NCBI GenBank assembly: GCA_016710275.1
Contig: JADJXS010000001.1
Coordinates: forward strand, 1,736,001 to 1,800,000
Length of the DNA stretch: 64,000 nucleotides
Direction of reading: 5' to 3'
Source of the DNA: Phycisphaerales bacterium
Lineage (GTDB): Bacteria; Planctomycetota; Phycisphaerae; UBA1845; Fen-1342
Shown: in pieces, positions 1-8,755 of the stretch
Numbering within the stretch: the first letter of the stretch is position 1
Layout of the letters: the number at the start of each line of letters is the position of its first letter
Translations under genes and position numbers: made by a program
The notes under the pieces: model-generated
Databases searched by the model: none
What the model was told of the DNA's origin: nothing
Seen by the model: only the letters and a program-made list of their open reading frames with translations

Positions 1-70
1 GGCTCAGACCGTGCAGCGCCGGAATCGCGCCGTACTTCACGCAGAGATCACGAACTTCCAATAGCGGCAC
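1..70 (-). CDS. ABC transporter ATP-binding protein, LivF-like (N-terminal fragment)
   Basis: Only the first 23 codons lie in the window; the gene runs off the left edge. The translation opens LLEVRDL followed by a YGAIPALHG stretch, which is the usual beginning of branched-chain amino acid (LivF-type) ABC ATPases, where YGAI contacts the adenine ring. I chose a GTG start at 68-70 because a GGAG lies 6 nt upstream and no ATG precedes it in frame. Walker motifs are outside the window, so the family is inferred from the first 20 residues only. It is downstream of sppA on the same strand but separated from it by a strong hairpin, so it is probably a separate unit. Confidence 0.6.
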   Translation of the reverse strand, partial: MPLLEVRDLCVKYGAIPALHGLS

Positions 71-113
71 GGACGACTCCGGCAGTGTCGCGAACGAGGG
101 CGTGAAGCCCGCG

Positions 114-157
114 GCCGACGACCGCGCAGCGCAAGGAAGCGCGGCGCGATCGTCGGC
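114..157 (-). terminator. Long stem-loop after sppA
   Basis: Two 19-nt arms pair at 17 of 19 positions, with one further G-U wobble, around a 6-nt loop (133-138). It starts 18 nt after the sppA stop. There is no T tract, so it is a factor-independent terminator only by position. It could also be a transcript-protecting hairpin. Confidence 0.5.
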
Positions 158-174
158 TCGAAGGCGGTTGCGGA

Positions 175-2034
175 CTAGCGGAAGGTCAGATAGAGCGGCA
201 TCACGCAGCTCACTCCCTCGGTGTGCAGCGTGATCAGGTCGCGCAGACCGGCCAGCTTGGAACGCAGGGCTGCGGGAGCTCGCGCGCCCACGACGCCCTC
301 GATCATCTGCGTCAGTTCATCCCGGGCGGTGCGTCCTCCATGAAGCGACACGGACGCGGAGCCGGGGCGGATGAAGTCCCATTCGTCCTTGCCCTCTTCG
401 CCGAAAAGGCGCAGCAGCATTTCCATCGGTTCGGGCTTCTTCGGCAGGACGCGCACGATCGGGTCGCCCTTGATTCCGGCCTTCTCCGCAGCGAGGTTGA
501 TAGCATCGCGCAGCCCGCCCAGCCGGTCCACCAGGCCGATTTCCAGCGCCTGAGCGCCCGTGTAGACCCGCCCGCCCGCCAGCGCCTCAAGGTCGCCCTT
601 GATGCGCTTGCCGCGCGAGGTGGTCACGCGATCCTTGAACTGCACATACACGTCATCGAGCAGTTTGCGGATCGCGCCGCGCTCCTCATCATTCCAGGCG
701 CGATTGAGGCTCATCATGCCGGCCCGCCGGCCGCGATCGTACTCATGCGTCGTGATGCCGATGTGCGACTCCCACAGGTCCTTCCACACCAGCTTCCCGC
801 CGACGACGCCGATCGAGCCGGTGATCGTGGTCGGCTCGGCAAAGATCGTGTCCGCCGCGATCGAGGCGTAGTATCCGCCGCTGGCGGCGACGTTGCCCTG
901 GCTCACGATCAGCGGCTTGGCCCTGGCGAGGCGCGTCGCCGCCGTCCACATGATGTCGGATGCCAGCGCCGAGCCGCCGGGCGAGTCGATTCGCAGCACC
1001 ACCGCCTTGATCTTGTCGTCCGCCAGCGCGGATTCCAGTGCGTGTCGCACCGTGGAGCTTCCGACCATCGCCCCGCCGAAGCCGCCTTCGCTGCTGCGGC
1101 CGGTCATGATCGCGCCTTCGACGTAGATCAGCGCGATGCCGGCGCCGCTCCTCTCCTCCTTCGGCTCCATCAACTCGCTGAGTTTCTGGAGCATTGCGAA
1201 CGGGTTGGAGAGATCGAGGTCGAGTGAGTCCTCAGCGGGGTACTTCTTGATGATGCGCAGGTCCGCGCCGTAGTGCTTCTCAATCATCGTCTGAAAGCCG
1301 GCGTAGGAATCCACCGCGTCCACGAGCTTGAGTCGCACTGCTTCCTCGGCAGGTTGAGGGGCGGTGTCGATCGCGGCCTTCGCGTCGGCAACCGCAATGC
1401 CGCGACCCTCGGCGATCATCCTGACCATTTGCTCGTAGAGGCTGTCGAGCAGCCAGTTGGTCATCTCCTGGTTCTCGGCGCTGGGGGTCGAGCGCGTGAA
1501 GGGTTCCAGCGCGGTCTTGAAGTCCCCGCAGTGCATCATGTCCGCCACGACGCCGATCTTCTCGAACATGCCCTTGTAAAAGCTCTGCTCAGCGTGCAGA
1601 CCGGCGACCCACACGTCGCCGTGGTCCGCGATTGTGATGTGATCCGCGGCGCAGGCCAGCAGGTAGGGAATGTTCGTTGCCGACTCGAGGTAAGCGTGCA
1701 CGGGCTTGCCGCTCTTGCGGAACTCGCGCAGCGTGCGGTGCAGCTCCTGCGTCTGGGCGAAGCCCAACTGCGGCGCCTCGATGATCATCATGATCCCGGC
1801 GACTTCGGGGTCCTTCGCCGCCTTGCCGATCTTCTCGATCAGGCCGTGAAAGTTCTGGACTTTTCCGCCGAACAGCGCCGCCATCAACTGGCCGTCGTCC
1901 GATGGTGCCTCGGAAACCGCGCCGTCGAGGTGCAGTCGGAGCACGGTGCGCGGCGCGGCGGTTGCAACTGCGGCCAGCAGCAGCACGGCGGAGGCCAGCG
2001 CTACGCGCCGCCAGAGGGAAGTGGGGTGGCTCAT
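175..2034 (-). CDS. sppA: Signal peptide peptidase SppA, 67K type
   Basis: This 619-residue protein has the length of the long (two-domain) SppA family. It is a membrane-anchored serine protease that degrades cleaved signal peptides. Residues 10-27 form a hydrophobic N-terminal signal or anchor segment. The Ser/Lys dyad of the family is visible: Lys173 in the context FKTALEPF, and Ser385 in AASGGYY, followed by TGSIGV. The ATG at 2032-2034 was chosen because an AGGAG lies just upstream and the hydrophobic segment follows at once. The same frame is open much further upstream, but that part is antisense to the next gene and has no family similarity. The gene is divergent from the dehydrogenase at 2191. 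Confidence 0.93.
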   Translation of the reverse strand: MSHPTSLWRRVALASAVLLLAAVATAAPRTVLRLHLDGAVSEAPSDDGQLMAALFGGKVQNFHGLIEKIGKAAKDPEVAGIMMIIEAPQLGFAQTQELHRTLREFRKSGKPVHAYLESATNIPYLLACAADHITIADHGDVWVAGLHAEQSFYKGMFEKIGVVADMMHCGDFKTALEPFTRSTPSAENQEMTNWLLDSLYEQMVRMIAEGRGIAVADAKAAIDTAPQPAEEAVRLKLVDAVDSYAGFQTMIEKHYGADLRIIKKYPAEDSLDLDLSNPFAMLQKLSELMEPKEERSGAGIALIYVEGAIMTGRSSEGGFGGAMVGSSTVRHALESALADDKIKAVVLRIDSPGGSALASDIMWTAATRLARAKPLIVSQGNVAASGGYYASIAADTIFAEPTTITGSIGVVGGKLVWKDLWESHIGITTHEYDRGRRAGMMSLNRAWNDEERGAIRKLLDDVYVQFKDRVTTSRGKRIKGDLEALAGGRVYTGAQALEIGLVDRLGGLRDAINLAAEKAGIKGDPIVRVLPKKPEPMEMLLRLFGEEGKDEWDFIRPGSASVSLHGGRTARDELTQMIEGVVGARAPAALRSKLAGLRDLITLHTEGVSCVMPLYLTFR

Positions 2035-2109
2035 GTGGACCTTCTCCTGAATGTGGATTTCACGCGACAGCCGGGGCGAAGCCGCGGCCACGCCGCAACC
2101 TGCCCCCGG

Positions 2110-2115
2110 ATTATA
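2110..2115 (-). promoter_or_regulatory. Candidate -10 element for sppA
   Basis: A perfect TATAAT on the minus strand lies 76 nt upstream of the sppA ATG in an otherwise GC-rich divergent spacer. No good -35 hexamer sits 16-18 nt further upstream. The same context, GTATAATCCGG, recurs at 58405-58415. Confidence 0.35.
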
Positions 2116-2190
2116 CTTCCCCCGCGTTGCGCGGGTATTTGCGGGCGCGGTCGCGATGGGCACCCGGCAGGTTGTGACGGAGTCTGACAA

Positions 2191-3405
2191 ATGCCGACGG
2201 TTGTGGTACTGGGGGCGGGAACCATGGGCAGCGGAATCGCCCAGGTGGCGGCGTTGTCGGGGTGGGACGCGGTTTTGTACGACGTGCGCCCCGAGTTCGT
2301 GCGATCGCAGATGGATCGGCTGCGGGCCACGCTGGACAAGCTGGTGGAGCGCGGCAAGCTGTCCGCCGCCGAGCGCGATTCCGCGATCGCGCGGGTCCGC
2401 GCGGGAGCCAGGCCCGCGGATGCCGCCGGCGCAAACCTGCTCATCGAGGCGGTCGTGGAAGACATGGCCGCCAAAGTGTCGGCGATCACGCCGTTTATTG
2501 GTGTGCTGGACCCTTCGGCGCCGATTGCCAGCAACACCTCGTCGCTCTCCATCACCCGGCTTGCGAGCGAATTGCATTGCGAGGAGCGGGTGGTCGGGAT
2601 GCACTTTTTTAACCCGGTGCCGCTGATGCCGCTGGTGGAGGTGATTTCCGCACCCGGCAGCGCAGCGGCGGCGGTCGAGCGCACGGCGGAGGCGGCGCGG
2701 GCGTGGGGCAAGACGGTCGTGCGAGCCAAAGACACGCCCGGGTTCATCGTCAATCGCGTCGCGCGCGGCTACTACCTGGAGTCGTTGCGCATGCTGGATG
2801 AAGGGGTGGCCGGCGTCGACGAAATTGATCGCGCGCTCAAGCGGCTGGGCGGCTTCCGCATGGGCCCTTTCGAACTGATGGACCTCATCGGCATCGACGT
2901 GAATTACAGCGTCTCCTGCTCGGTGTGGGAGCAGATGGAGCGCCCCGCCCGCCTGACCCCGCATCACATTCAGCAGGAACTGGCCGCCGCGGGACACCTG
3001 GGGCGCAAATGCGGCCGCGGATTCTACCTGTATGACGCCGACACGCCGGTGCCTGCCGTGGCGGTTCAGCGGCGCAGCTTTCAGTATCCGCCCGAGTTGC
3101 GCGAAGCGGTCCGGCGGGTGGTGGTTCCCGGAGTCGCGCAGGGTGCGGAAGGCTCCGCGACGGAGGAGTGTGTCTTCGCGCGCGTGCTGGTGACGATCAT
3201 CAACGAAGCCGCGTTGGCGCTGGACGCCGGGGTCGCGGCGAAGAATGACATCGACGTGGCGATGCGCCTGGGAACAAACTATCCGCACGGGCCGCTGGAA
3301 TGGGCCGAACGCATCGGTCGTCGGACCTGCGCCGCGCTGCTGCGCGTCATGGATCGGATCAGTGGCGATGGGCGGTTCGCGCCGGCGGGGTGGCTGACGG
3401 CATAG
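2191..3405 (+). CDS. 3-hydroxyacyl-CoA (3-hydroxybutyryl-CoA) dehydrogenase
   Basis: This 404-residue protein oxidises 3-hydroxyacyl-CoA to 3-ketoacyl-CoA with NAD, as in beta-oxidation or butyrate-type metabolism. A Rossmann GAGTMGSG motif lies at residues 8-15 and NTSSL at 115-119. The family signature GMHFFNPVP follows, with catalytic His138 and Glu150. Residues about 185-280 form the first C-terminal 3HCDH domain. A second, related domain occupies about 310-400, an arrangement seen in PaaH-like enzymes. The ATG has a GGAG 8 nt upstream. No thiolase or hydratase gene is adjacent, so the pathway cannot be fixed. The exact acyl specificity is not visible. Confidence 0.88.
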   Translation: MPTVVVLGAGTMGSGIAQVAALSGWDAVLYDVRPEFVRSQMDRLRATLDKLVERGKLSAAERDSAIARVRAGARPADAAGANLLIEAVVEDMAAKVSAITPFIGVLDPSAPIASNTSSLSITRLASELHCEERVVGMHFFNPVPLMPLVEVISAPGSAAAAVERTAEAARAWGKTVVRAKDTPGFIVNRVARGYYLESLRMLDEGVAGVDEIDRALKRLGGFRMGPFELMDLIGIDVNYSVSCSVWEQMERPARLTPHHIQQELAAAGHLGRKCGRGFYLYDADTPVPAVAVQRRSFQYPPELREAVRRVVVPGVAQGAEGSATEECVFARVLVTIINEAALALDAGVAAKNDIDVAMRLGTNYPHGPLEWAERIGRRTCAALLRVMDRISGDGRFAPAGWLTA

Positions 3406-3509
3406 CGCTCCATGCGCCCCGCGCTCCTGTCGCGAACTCATCCATGCAACTCAGAAGCACCGCCGCCGCGCATTGGCGCTTGCCGCAGATTGCGACAGAA
3501 TCCGTACCC

Positions 3510-3953
3510 ATGAGCGGCGGCGCCTGGCGCGATGACAGTCTTCGAGAGTCCGACGCGCGGTTTCCCTCCGGGCGCTGGGTGGGATACTGGCGCCAGGAAT
3601 CGCACCAGGGGCGGATGCAGCTCGACATTACCTTCGGCAACGGTCGCCTCTTCGGCGACGGCCGCGACTTTGTCGGCGACTTCACGCTCAGCGGCAGCTA
3701 TTGCACGCAGAGCGGGCGCTGCACAATTCACAAGACCTATCTCGGCCAGCACGACGTGCATTACGACGGAACCGCATCCGCCCGCGGAATCGCCGGCTCG
3801 TGGGAAATCCACGATGCCGACGAGCCGGCGATGAACAGCCGCGGGCCGTTTCACATCTGGCCGGTCGGCCCCGGCTCGGGCGAGTCGCTGCAGGAAGAAG
3901 TGGCTCAACCACTGCCCGTGCATGAAGCGCCGACCGCAAGAAATGATGGGTAG
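3510..3953 (+). CDS. Conserved hypothetical protein, soluble
   Basis: About 147 residues. The sequence alternates short beta-like segments rich in Gly, Trp and Tyr (GRWVGYWRQ, DFTLSGSY, GIAGSWEI, GPFHIWP), which suggests a small beta-barrel or sandwich. I see no signal peptide or membrane segment, and I recognise no catalytic motif. The frame is open back to 3300 inside the preceding dehydrogenase. I chose the ATG at 3510 because the conserved-looking part begins soon after it; an ATG at 3444 is an alternative, and neither has a strong ribosome site. It follows the dehydrogenase on the same strand and converges with the kinase. The function is unknown. Confidence 0.6.
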   Translation: MSGGAWRDDSLRESDARFPSGRWVGYWRQESHQGRMQLDITFGNGRLFGDGRDFVGDFTLSGSYCTQSGRCTIHKTYLGQHDVHYDGTASARGIAGSWEIHDADEPAMNSRGPFHIWPVGPGSGESLQEEVAQPLPVHEAPTARNDG

Positions 3954-3966
3954 CACGTTCGGCCGG

Positions 3967-4968
3967 TCACGGCACTTCGCCGAGCGACGCCGCGAATTCG
4001 GCGATCGAAGCGTGCCGATCCGCGGCATCCGGCGACAATCCGCGCAATATCGCGTCGTTGAGGCGCATCAGGCACGCCGGCTCCATTGACGATGCAGCCA
4101 TCGGGCTGCACACGGTCAGCGCGGCCGGGCGCTCCTCATTGACGAAGCGGCGGTACTGCTCGAGCGATCGGCCGCCGCGGGGATGCGGAGGGGCGCCGGT
4201 CAGTAGTTCATAGGCAATCGCACAGAGGGCATATTGATCGCAGGCGAATGTGGCTCCGCCGCCGCCCAGGCGCTGCGGCGACGCATACTGCGGCGTGCAG
4301 ACCCGGTCGGCGGGGTCGATTGCTCCGCTGATGCGGGTCGCCTGCCGCGGCGGCGCGAGGACGCGCGCCACGCCGAAGTCGATCAGGTGGACTTCGCGAA
4401 TGGCGTTTGCGCCAGCGGGCGGGGAGACCAGGATGTTCTGCGGCTTGAGGTCGCCATGCGCGATGCCGCAGGCGTGAGTGCGTTCCACAATTGACGCGAT
4501 GCGGCGGATCAGGCGCTGTGCTTCAAGTGGATCGTGGGCGGGGACGCGCCGACCGGCCGGAATCAACTCGGATCCGGTCACACGCGACATGAAAAAGCAG
4601 GGGAGCCGGGGGTGCGGGGAGCCGGCTGCGCTGGGGGCCGGCTGCGCCGATGAGCCGCATCGCTCCGCGCTCCAATTGATTGACGCAAAGCCCAACACCT
4701 GCGGTACTCCCGGTCCGCGCGCCAGCCGCTGAATCCGCCACTCGCGCTCGAATCTTCGACGTAGCGCGGGATGGTTCAGCCCCGGGCGAAGCACTTTTGC
4801 GATCGACGGGGGATTTTCGTCTCCGGGCGGCGCATCGCAGCAAGCTTCGTACAGCCAGCCCATGGCCCCGACGGCCACCAGCGCACCCAGCCGACGGCCA
4901 CCAGCACGTGCCCCGACAAGCCGCCCGGCGTCGGAATCGTGCCGGGGCGATGGGGCGTCCGTGTTCAT
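3967..4968 (-). CDS. Ser/Thr protein kinase, cytosolic, non-RD type
   Basis: This 333-residue protein is a nearly bare kinase domain. A partly degenerate glycine loop ends in VGAMGWLYEA (about 32-42). The ATP-binding lysine is Lys58 in SIAKVL. The catalytic loop is HGDLKPQN (171-178), so the usual Arg of HRD is Gly. The metal-binding motif is DFG (197-199), followed by QYASPQ in place of APE. No transmembrane or sensor domain is present. It sits 60 nt downstream of a large TPR protein on the same strand, so the pair may be co-transcribed, with the TPR protein acting as partner or scaffold (inference). No clear ribosome site precedes the ATG. Confidence 0.8.
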   Translation of the reverse strand: MNTDAPSPRHDSDAGRLVGARAGGRRLGALVAVGAMGWLYEACCDAPPGDENPPSIAKVLRPGLNHPALRRRFEREWRIQRLARGPGVPQVLGFASINWSAERCGSSAQPAPSAAGSPHPRLPCFFMSRVTGSELIPAGRRVPAHDPLEAQRLIRRIASIVERTHACGIAHGDLKPQNILVSPPAGANAIREVHLIDFGVARVLAPPRQATRISGAIDPADRVCTPQYASPQRLGGGGATFACDQYALCAIAYELLTGAPPHPRGGRSLEQYRRFVNEERPAALTVCSPMAASSMEPACLMRLNDAILRGLSPDAADRHASIAEFAASLGEVP

Positions 4969-5028
4969 GTCAGAATCCGGGCGGAACTGAGTTGCGGAGA
5001 ACGTACGACGACGGGCCGACTTCCGGAG

Positions 5029-6705
5029 TTACGCGGCCCCGGCGTTGTCCAGGTTGTCGCGGTACGTCTGATTCTCCGGATCGTATTGCAGCGCCAGCCG
5101 GAAGTCGCGGAGCGCGAGATCGAAGCGCTGCTGGGCGCGGTGATTCTCGCCGCGGGCGTTGTAGCCGGAGGCCAGCTTGGATCGCGTGTCCTGTGAGCGC
5201 GAGTCGATGCGCCAGGCCTCGGTGTAGGCGTTGATCGCGGCGTCGAAATCCTGATGAGCGATCCGGTCGTCGCCCAGCGCGTGAAATGCGCCGATGGCGG
5301 CCGTGCGGTAGGTCGGTTCGTTCCGCACCAGCTCCCAGGCGCGGCGGTGCGCGAATGCCGCGTCCCGCAGCTTCCCCGCCGCGGTGTATTCGACTCCCAG
5401 TGCGTGACGGGAGTCGGCCAACTGCCGCCGGTAGGTGAGATTCGAGGGAGCCATGTCGAACGCGGCCTGCAACCCGACCACCTCCGCGCCGGCACTGCCG
5501 CCCTGCGCCAGCCGGCGGCGCTTGAGCATGCTGCCCACGCCGAAGGCGCCGGATGCAGCGCGGTTGCGCAGCTCGGCCGCACTCGCGGGCAGGTGCCGCG
5601 CTGCAAGGCGGAAGTCCTCGACGGCGGTTGATCGATCGCCGAGCCGTGCCCGCCGCTCGCCGCGCAGCAGGTGCGCCTCTCCGCGCACGGCATGTCCCGC
5701 CACGCCGCGATCAAGCACGTCGGCCTGCGTCAGCAGATCGAGCGCCGTGCCGTGATCGCCGCGCGTGAGCGCTTCGCGCGCCAGGCCGACGATCGCGCGC
5801 GCCTCGAGCGGGTGCAGCGCCGCGGGATCCCCGCTCAGCTCCGAAGCGGCCTTGAGCGTCGCGCGTGCCTGTTGGTGATTGCCCCGCGCGATCTGCGTCT
5901 CGGCGACCAGCGAACGAACGAAGACGGCTTTCGGGGCGGCGCGGGTCAGCTCAGTCAGGCGCGTCTCGATTCGGCCGAGCTGGTCGCGATCCGCGGCCGA
6001 AATCGCGAGCTGGAACTGGAGCAGGCTTCCGGCTGCGTTTCCGTCAGAGAGCAGCCCCTCGGCCAGCGAAATCCGGGCCTCGGCGTTGCCGGGGGAGCGT
6101 TCGGTCAGAGCCGCGAGCTGGCGGATGCCGTCGGCGCGAGTTTCCGCAGAGCGGATTCGCTGCGTCGCCCGCGCCAGCACGACGGCGTCGTCCTCGCGCA
6201 GCAGCAGCGCGTCCTCCGCCCGGCGTTCGTACCCGATTTCCGGTGCGATGGAGGCCGCGCGACGGAAGTGTGACTCGGCGCTGCGGTAGTCCCCGGCCTT
6301 CAATTCGATGTCGCCCAGCGCCGCTCGCAGCGCGGCCGATTGCTCGTTCCCGCGCAGCGCATCGGTCGCCACGCGACGGGCGTCTGACAGGTCGCCCCGA
6401 CCCAGCGATTCATCAATCGCCGCCAGGGCGAGTCGCTCCGCACGGCGCTGGCGGGGCGATTGGATCGGCGCGGAGGTGGACGAGCGCGCTCCGAATGCCG
6501 CAATCAGCGGGTCCAGAGGCGCTGTCGCGCCGGCACTCAGGTCGACCGTGGCCGCCGGCCCGAACACCGACGGACCACCTGTTGCGGCGGCCGAGGTATC
6601 CGCGAGCGCGAAACCACCCACGGACACGCCGCCCCCGCCGGCGCCGTTGAGCGCCGCGAGCAGTCCCAGCGTTCCCGATGCGGACACCTGCAAGTGCATC
6701 TCCAT
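5029..6705 (-). CDS. Large TPR-repeat protein
   Basis: About 558 residues. From about residue 110 to the end the protein is a series of helical tetratricopeptide-like units rich in Ala, Leu and Arg, such as ALGDIELKAGDYRSAESHF and the last units ending LQYDPENQTYRDNL. The first 80 residues are Gly/Ala/Thr-rich and low complexity. The frame is open upstream to 6804, but the MEMH start at 6703-6705 removes an Arg-rich stretch that looks like non-coding shadow. No Shine-Dalgarno site supports either choice. It lies immediately upstream of the kinase gene. TPR arrays bind proteins; the partner is not visible. Confidence 0.78.
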   Translation of the reverse strand: MEMHLQVSASGTLGLLAALNGAGGGGVSVGGFALADTSAAATGGPSVFGPAATVDLSAGATAPLDPLIAAFGARSSTSAPIQSPRQRRAERLALAAIDESLGRGDLSDARRVATDALRGNEQSAALRAALGDIELKAGDYRSAESHFRRAASIAPEIGYERRAEDALLLREDDAVVLARATQRIRSAETRADGIRQLAALTERSPGNAEARISLAEGLLSDGNAAGSLLQFQLAISAADRDQLGRIETRLTELTRAAPKAVFVRSLVAETQIARGNHQQARATLKAASELSGDPAALHPLEARAIVGLAREALTRGDHGTALDLLTQADVLDRGVAGHAVRGEAHLLRGERRARLGDRSTAVEDFRLAARHLPASAAELRNRAASGAFGVGSMLKRRRLAQGGSAGAEVVGLQAAFDMAPSNLTYRRQLADSRHALGVEYTAAGKLRDAAFAHRRAWELVRNEPTYRTAAIGAFHALGDDRIAHQDFDAAINAYTEAWRIDSRSQDTRSKLASGYNARGENHRAQQRFDLALRDFRLALQYDPENQTYRDNLDNAGAA

Positions 6706-6888
6706 CGTTGAGTCGGCGCAGCTCGCGCGGCGCGGACGCCGATCAGCACGGGTGGCGCTGCGGTCAGCGCGATGTCCCAGTGCGACATCGGCGCGCGCAA
6801 GCATCCAGTGAAGTGTTCCAATCGAGCGGCCCGCAATGCGCAGGATGCGCGATGATGCGATACCGGACGTGCCGGCGCCGGTGGTGAG

Positions 6889-7575
6889 CTAGGCGCGGGC
6901 GGTCGTGATCAGCAGGGGGGCAAGCACATTCCGCTTCTGCTGGCGGATGTCCGAGAATCCCGCCGCTTCACAATGGCGGCGCATCTCGGACCAGGAGGCA
7001 TGATGGACGTTGCGCTCCGCGGTTGCGACCGCCAGATCGAAGATCACCCAGCCCACGACGTTGTCACGAAAACCATCCACGATCACGAGCAACCCGCCGG
7101 GGCGCAGCACACGGCGAAACGCGGCGACGACCGCCGCCTGATTCGGATAATGATGAAACGAATTCGCGCAGGTCAGCACATCGAATGAACCGTCCGCAAA
7201 GGGCGGTGATTCGGCGTCGCCGGTGGTGAATTGCACGCGCTCGCCCAGCCCGCTCGACGCGGCCCTTTCCCCTGCGCGCCGCACCATCTCAGGCGAATAG
7301 TCCAACCCGGCCAGCCGCCCCGCCCACTCCAGGCGCGACAGCTCCATCAGAAAAGTTCCCGTGCCGCATCCGACGTCGAGCGCGTCGAAACGCGCTGTTG
7401 TCCGTGCCGCCTGCCAGGTCAGAATCTGCTCAAGACAGAAGCGAATGCCCGGGAAGAAGACCAGTTCGTTAAGCCAGGAGCGATCGTAAGTCTGCGACCA
7501 GCGGTCAAACTGGCGCCGCGCGCCGTCCAGAACGCCCGCGGCGCGGCCGCCGTCCGCGCTCGTCTCGCGGGTCAT
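6889..7575 (-). CDS. Class I SAM-dependent methyltransferase (UbiE/Methyltransf_11 type)
   Basis: 228 residues. SAM-binding motif I is LDVGCGTGTF (about 66-75). It is followed by an acidic residue in GLDYSPEM, then GDAESPPFADGSFDVL and a LRPGG motif, the usual order of class I methyltransferases. The substrate cannot be read from the sequence. The ATG at 7573-7575 overlaps the stop of the upstream lipoprotein gene as ATGA, and GGAG lies just before it, so the two are translationally coupled. A longer open frame to 7737 was rejected because it lies inside the neighbouring gene. Confidence 0.82.
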   Translation of the reverse strand: MTRETSADGGRAAGVLDGARRQFDRWSQTYDRSWLNELVFFPGIRFCLEQILTWQAARTTARFDALDVGCGTGTFLMELSRLEWAGRLAGLDYSPEMVRRAGERAASSGLGERVQFTTGDAESPPFADGSFDVLTCANSFHHYPNQAAVVAAFRRVLRPGGLLVIVDGFRDNVVGWVIFDLAVATAERNVHHASWSEMRRHCEAAGFSDIRQQKRNVLAPLLITTARA

Positions 7576-8009
7576 TCTCCGTCGCCCGCCGGGGCGGTCG
7601 TCGGTGCGGAGTCCTGCGGCGAATCGGGCGCGGACTCGATCAACAGGCGGAGCCGATACTCGCGGATGTACTCGTCCACGTCCGGCACCGGCGGCGGCGG
7701 ACGGTTGACGATCGTGTTTCCGCCGCGGCTGCGCCACTCGCCGTAGGGGTGAATCCCGGGCGGAAGCTCGATGTAATTGTCGCGGCCGATGATGTACAAC
7801 TCGGCCAGCACTGCATCATCTTCGAAGACGATGCGGTTGCGACTGCCCACCACCTGCAGCCGAATCACATCAGAGCCGGCCAGCACGCGGTAGTCATTCC
7901 GATCGGCGACCACGTCCATGAATCCGTTAAAGACCTCGGCCCGCTGCCGTCCGCCGCAGCCGGTTGTAAGAGCGCCCAGCGCGGCAAGCGTCAGGACAAG
8001 CGTTCGCAT
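7572..8009 (-). CDS. Lipoprotein with DUF3060-like Asn/Ile repeats (copy 2)
   Basis: 145 residues. A lipoprotein signal ends at Cys18 (LTTGC). The body has short beta-strand repeats in which Asn alternates with Ile and Val (VVGSRNRIVFEDDA, IIGRDNYIELP), resembling the DUF3060 beta-repeat. The C-terminal third is Pro/Asp-rich. The ATG at 8009 is used; an upstream ATG at 8039 would place polar residues before the signal. It is a shorter relative of the next gene upstream (8097-8621): both share the DGA/NNRI repeats, the ELP-G-PY block and NRP. It is coupled by ATGA to the methyltransferase. Function unknown; probably periplasmic or outer-membrane. Confidence 0.7.
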   Translation of the reverse strand: MRTLVLTLAALGALTTGCGGRQRAEVFNGFMDVVADRNDYRVLAGSDVIRLQVVGSRNRIVFEDDAVLAELYIIGRDNYIELPPGIHPYGEWRSRGGNTIVNRPPPPVPDVDEYIREYRLRLLIESAPDSPQDSAPTTAPAGDGE

Positions 8010-8044
8010 GTTGCAATTCCCGTTCGGGTTGTGGTGCACGGCTG

Positions 8045-8092
8045 AAGCGCCTGCGGCGCGCGAAGGAAGCAGGTCCGGCCCTGCGGGCGCTT
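8045..8092 (-). terminator. Stem-loop between the two lipoprotein genes
   Basis: The arms AAGCGCC (8045-8051) and GGCGCTT (8086-8092) pair perfectly, and the stem extends inward with wobble pairs. It starts five bases after the stop of the 8097 gene. It lacks a strong T tract, so it may attenuate rather than end the transcript. Confidence 0.4.
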
Positions 8093-8096
8093 TCGG

Positions 8097-8621
8097 CTAG
8101 GGAAGCTTGTCCGGGTCAGTCGGCTCGGCCGGCACCGGGGCCGGCTCAGCAGCCGGCGGTCGCGAGCCGGCGGAAGGGGTCGTCGAAGTCGAGATATTTC
8201 CGTCTTCGTCAATCTCGACGGTGGTCGTGGTGCGCGTGGTCTCGGTGGAAATGCGCCCCGGTGCGGTGGTCCACGGCGCCGGTCGGTTGCGAACCACGTT
8301 GTTCCGCCCGATCTGGGCGAAGTACGGGTTCAGGCCGTAGGGCAGCTCCACTTCGTTGTTCGAGCCGGCGATTTCAATCTTTGCCATCGAGACGCCGTCC
8401 TCGACCACGACGCGATTGTTGTTTCCGAGGATCGACAGCTTGCGCAGCAGCGAGCCGTTTTCGATGCGCGACTCGTTGCGGTTGCCGCTGATGCCGTAAT
8501 CGCCGAAGACCTGTCCGTCGCGGCGACCCTCGTTCGTCATCAACTGCGTCTTGGCGCAGCCGGACAGCTCAACAATGGCCAGCGCCGCCAGGATCGCCGG
8601 AATCCACATTCCCGTTCTCAT
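8097..8621 (-). CDS. Lipoprotein with DUF3060-like Asn/Ile repeats (copy 1)
   Basis: 174 residues. The lipobox ELSGC places the lipidated Cys at 22. Residues about 40-115 contain successive strands of the form ISGNRNESRIENG, LGNNNRVVVEDG and AGSNNEVELP, each about 20-23 residues apart, as expected for a small right-handed beta structure of the DUF3060 type. The C-terminus is a Thr/Pro/Ala-rich tail. It is the longer of two tandem paralogues and lies directly downstream of ftsW, where murG and murC would be in a standard dcw cluster. No enzyme motif is visible; envelope location is inferred from the lipobox. Confidence 0.72.
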   Translation of the reverse strand: MRTGMWIPAILAALAIVELSGCAKTQLMTNEGRRDGQVFGDYGISGNRNESRIENGSLLRKLSILGNNNRVVVEDGVSMAKIEIAGSNNEVELPYGLNPYFAQIGRNNVVRNRPAPWTTAPGRISTETTRTTTTVEIDEDGNISTSTTPSAGSRPPAAEPAPVPAEPTDPDKLP

Positions 8622-8755
8622 GGTCTGTACCTCGTCCGTGAAGTCTCGAAATCAGCCCAAACATCCGGCCCATCGCCGCCGCACGCTGCGGAGCGACATC
8701 GCCCGGAACCCACGGCGCTGATTGCGGGGGTAGTGTACCCGCGTCGCGCGGCCGT

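Noticed and set aside
2035..3441. N-terminal extension of the sppA frame
   Set aside because: Open only because the opposite strand encodes the dehydrogenase; the SppA signal segment and ribosome site mark the start at 2034.
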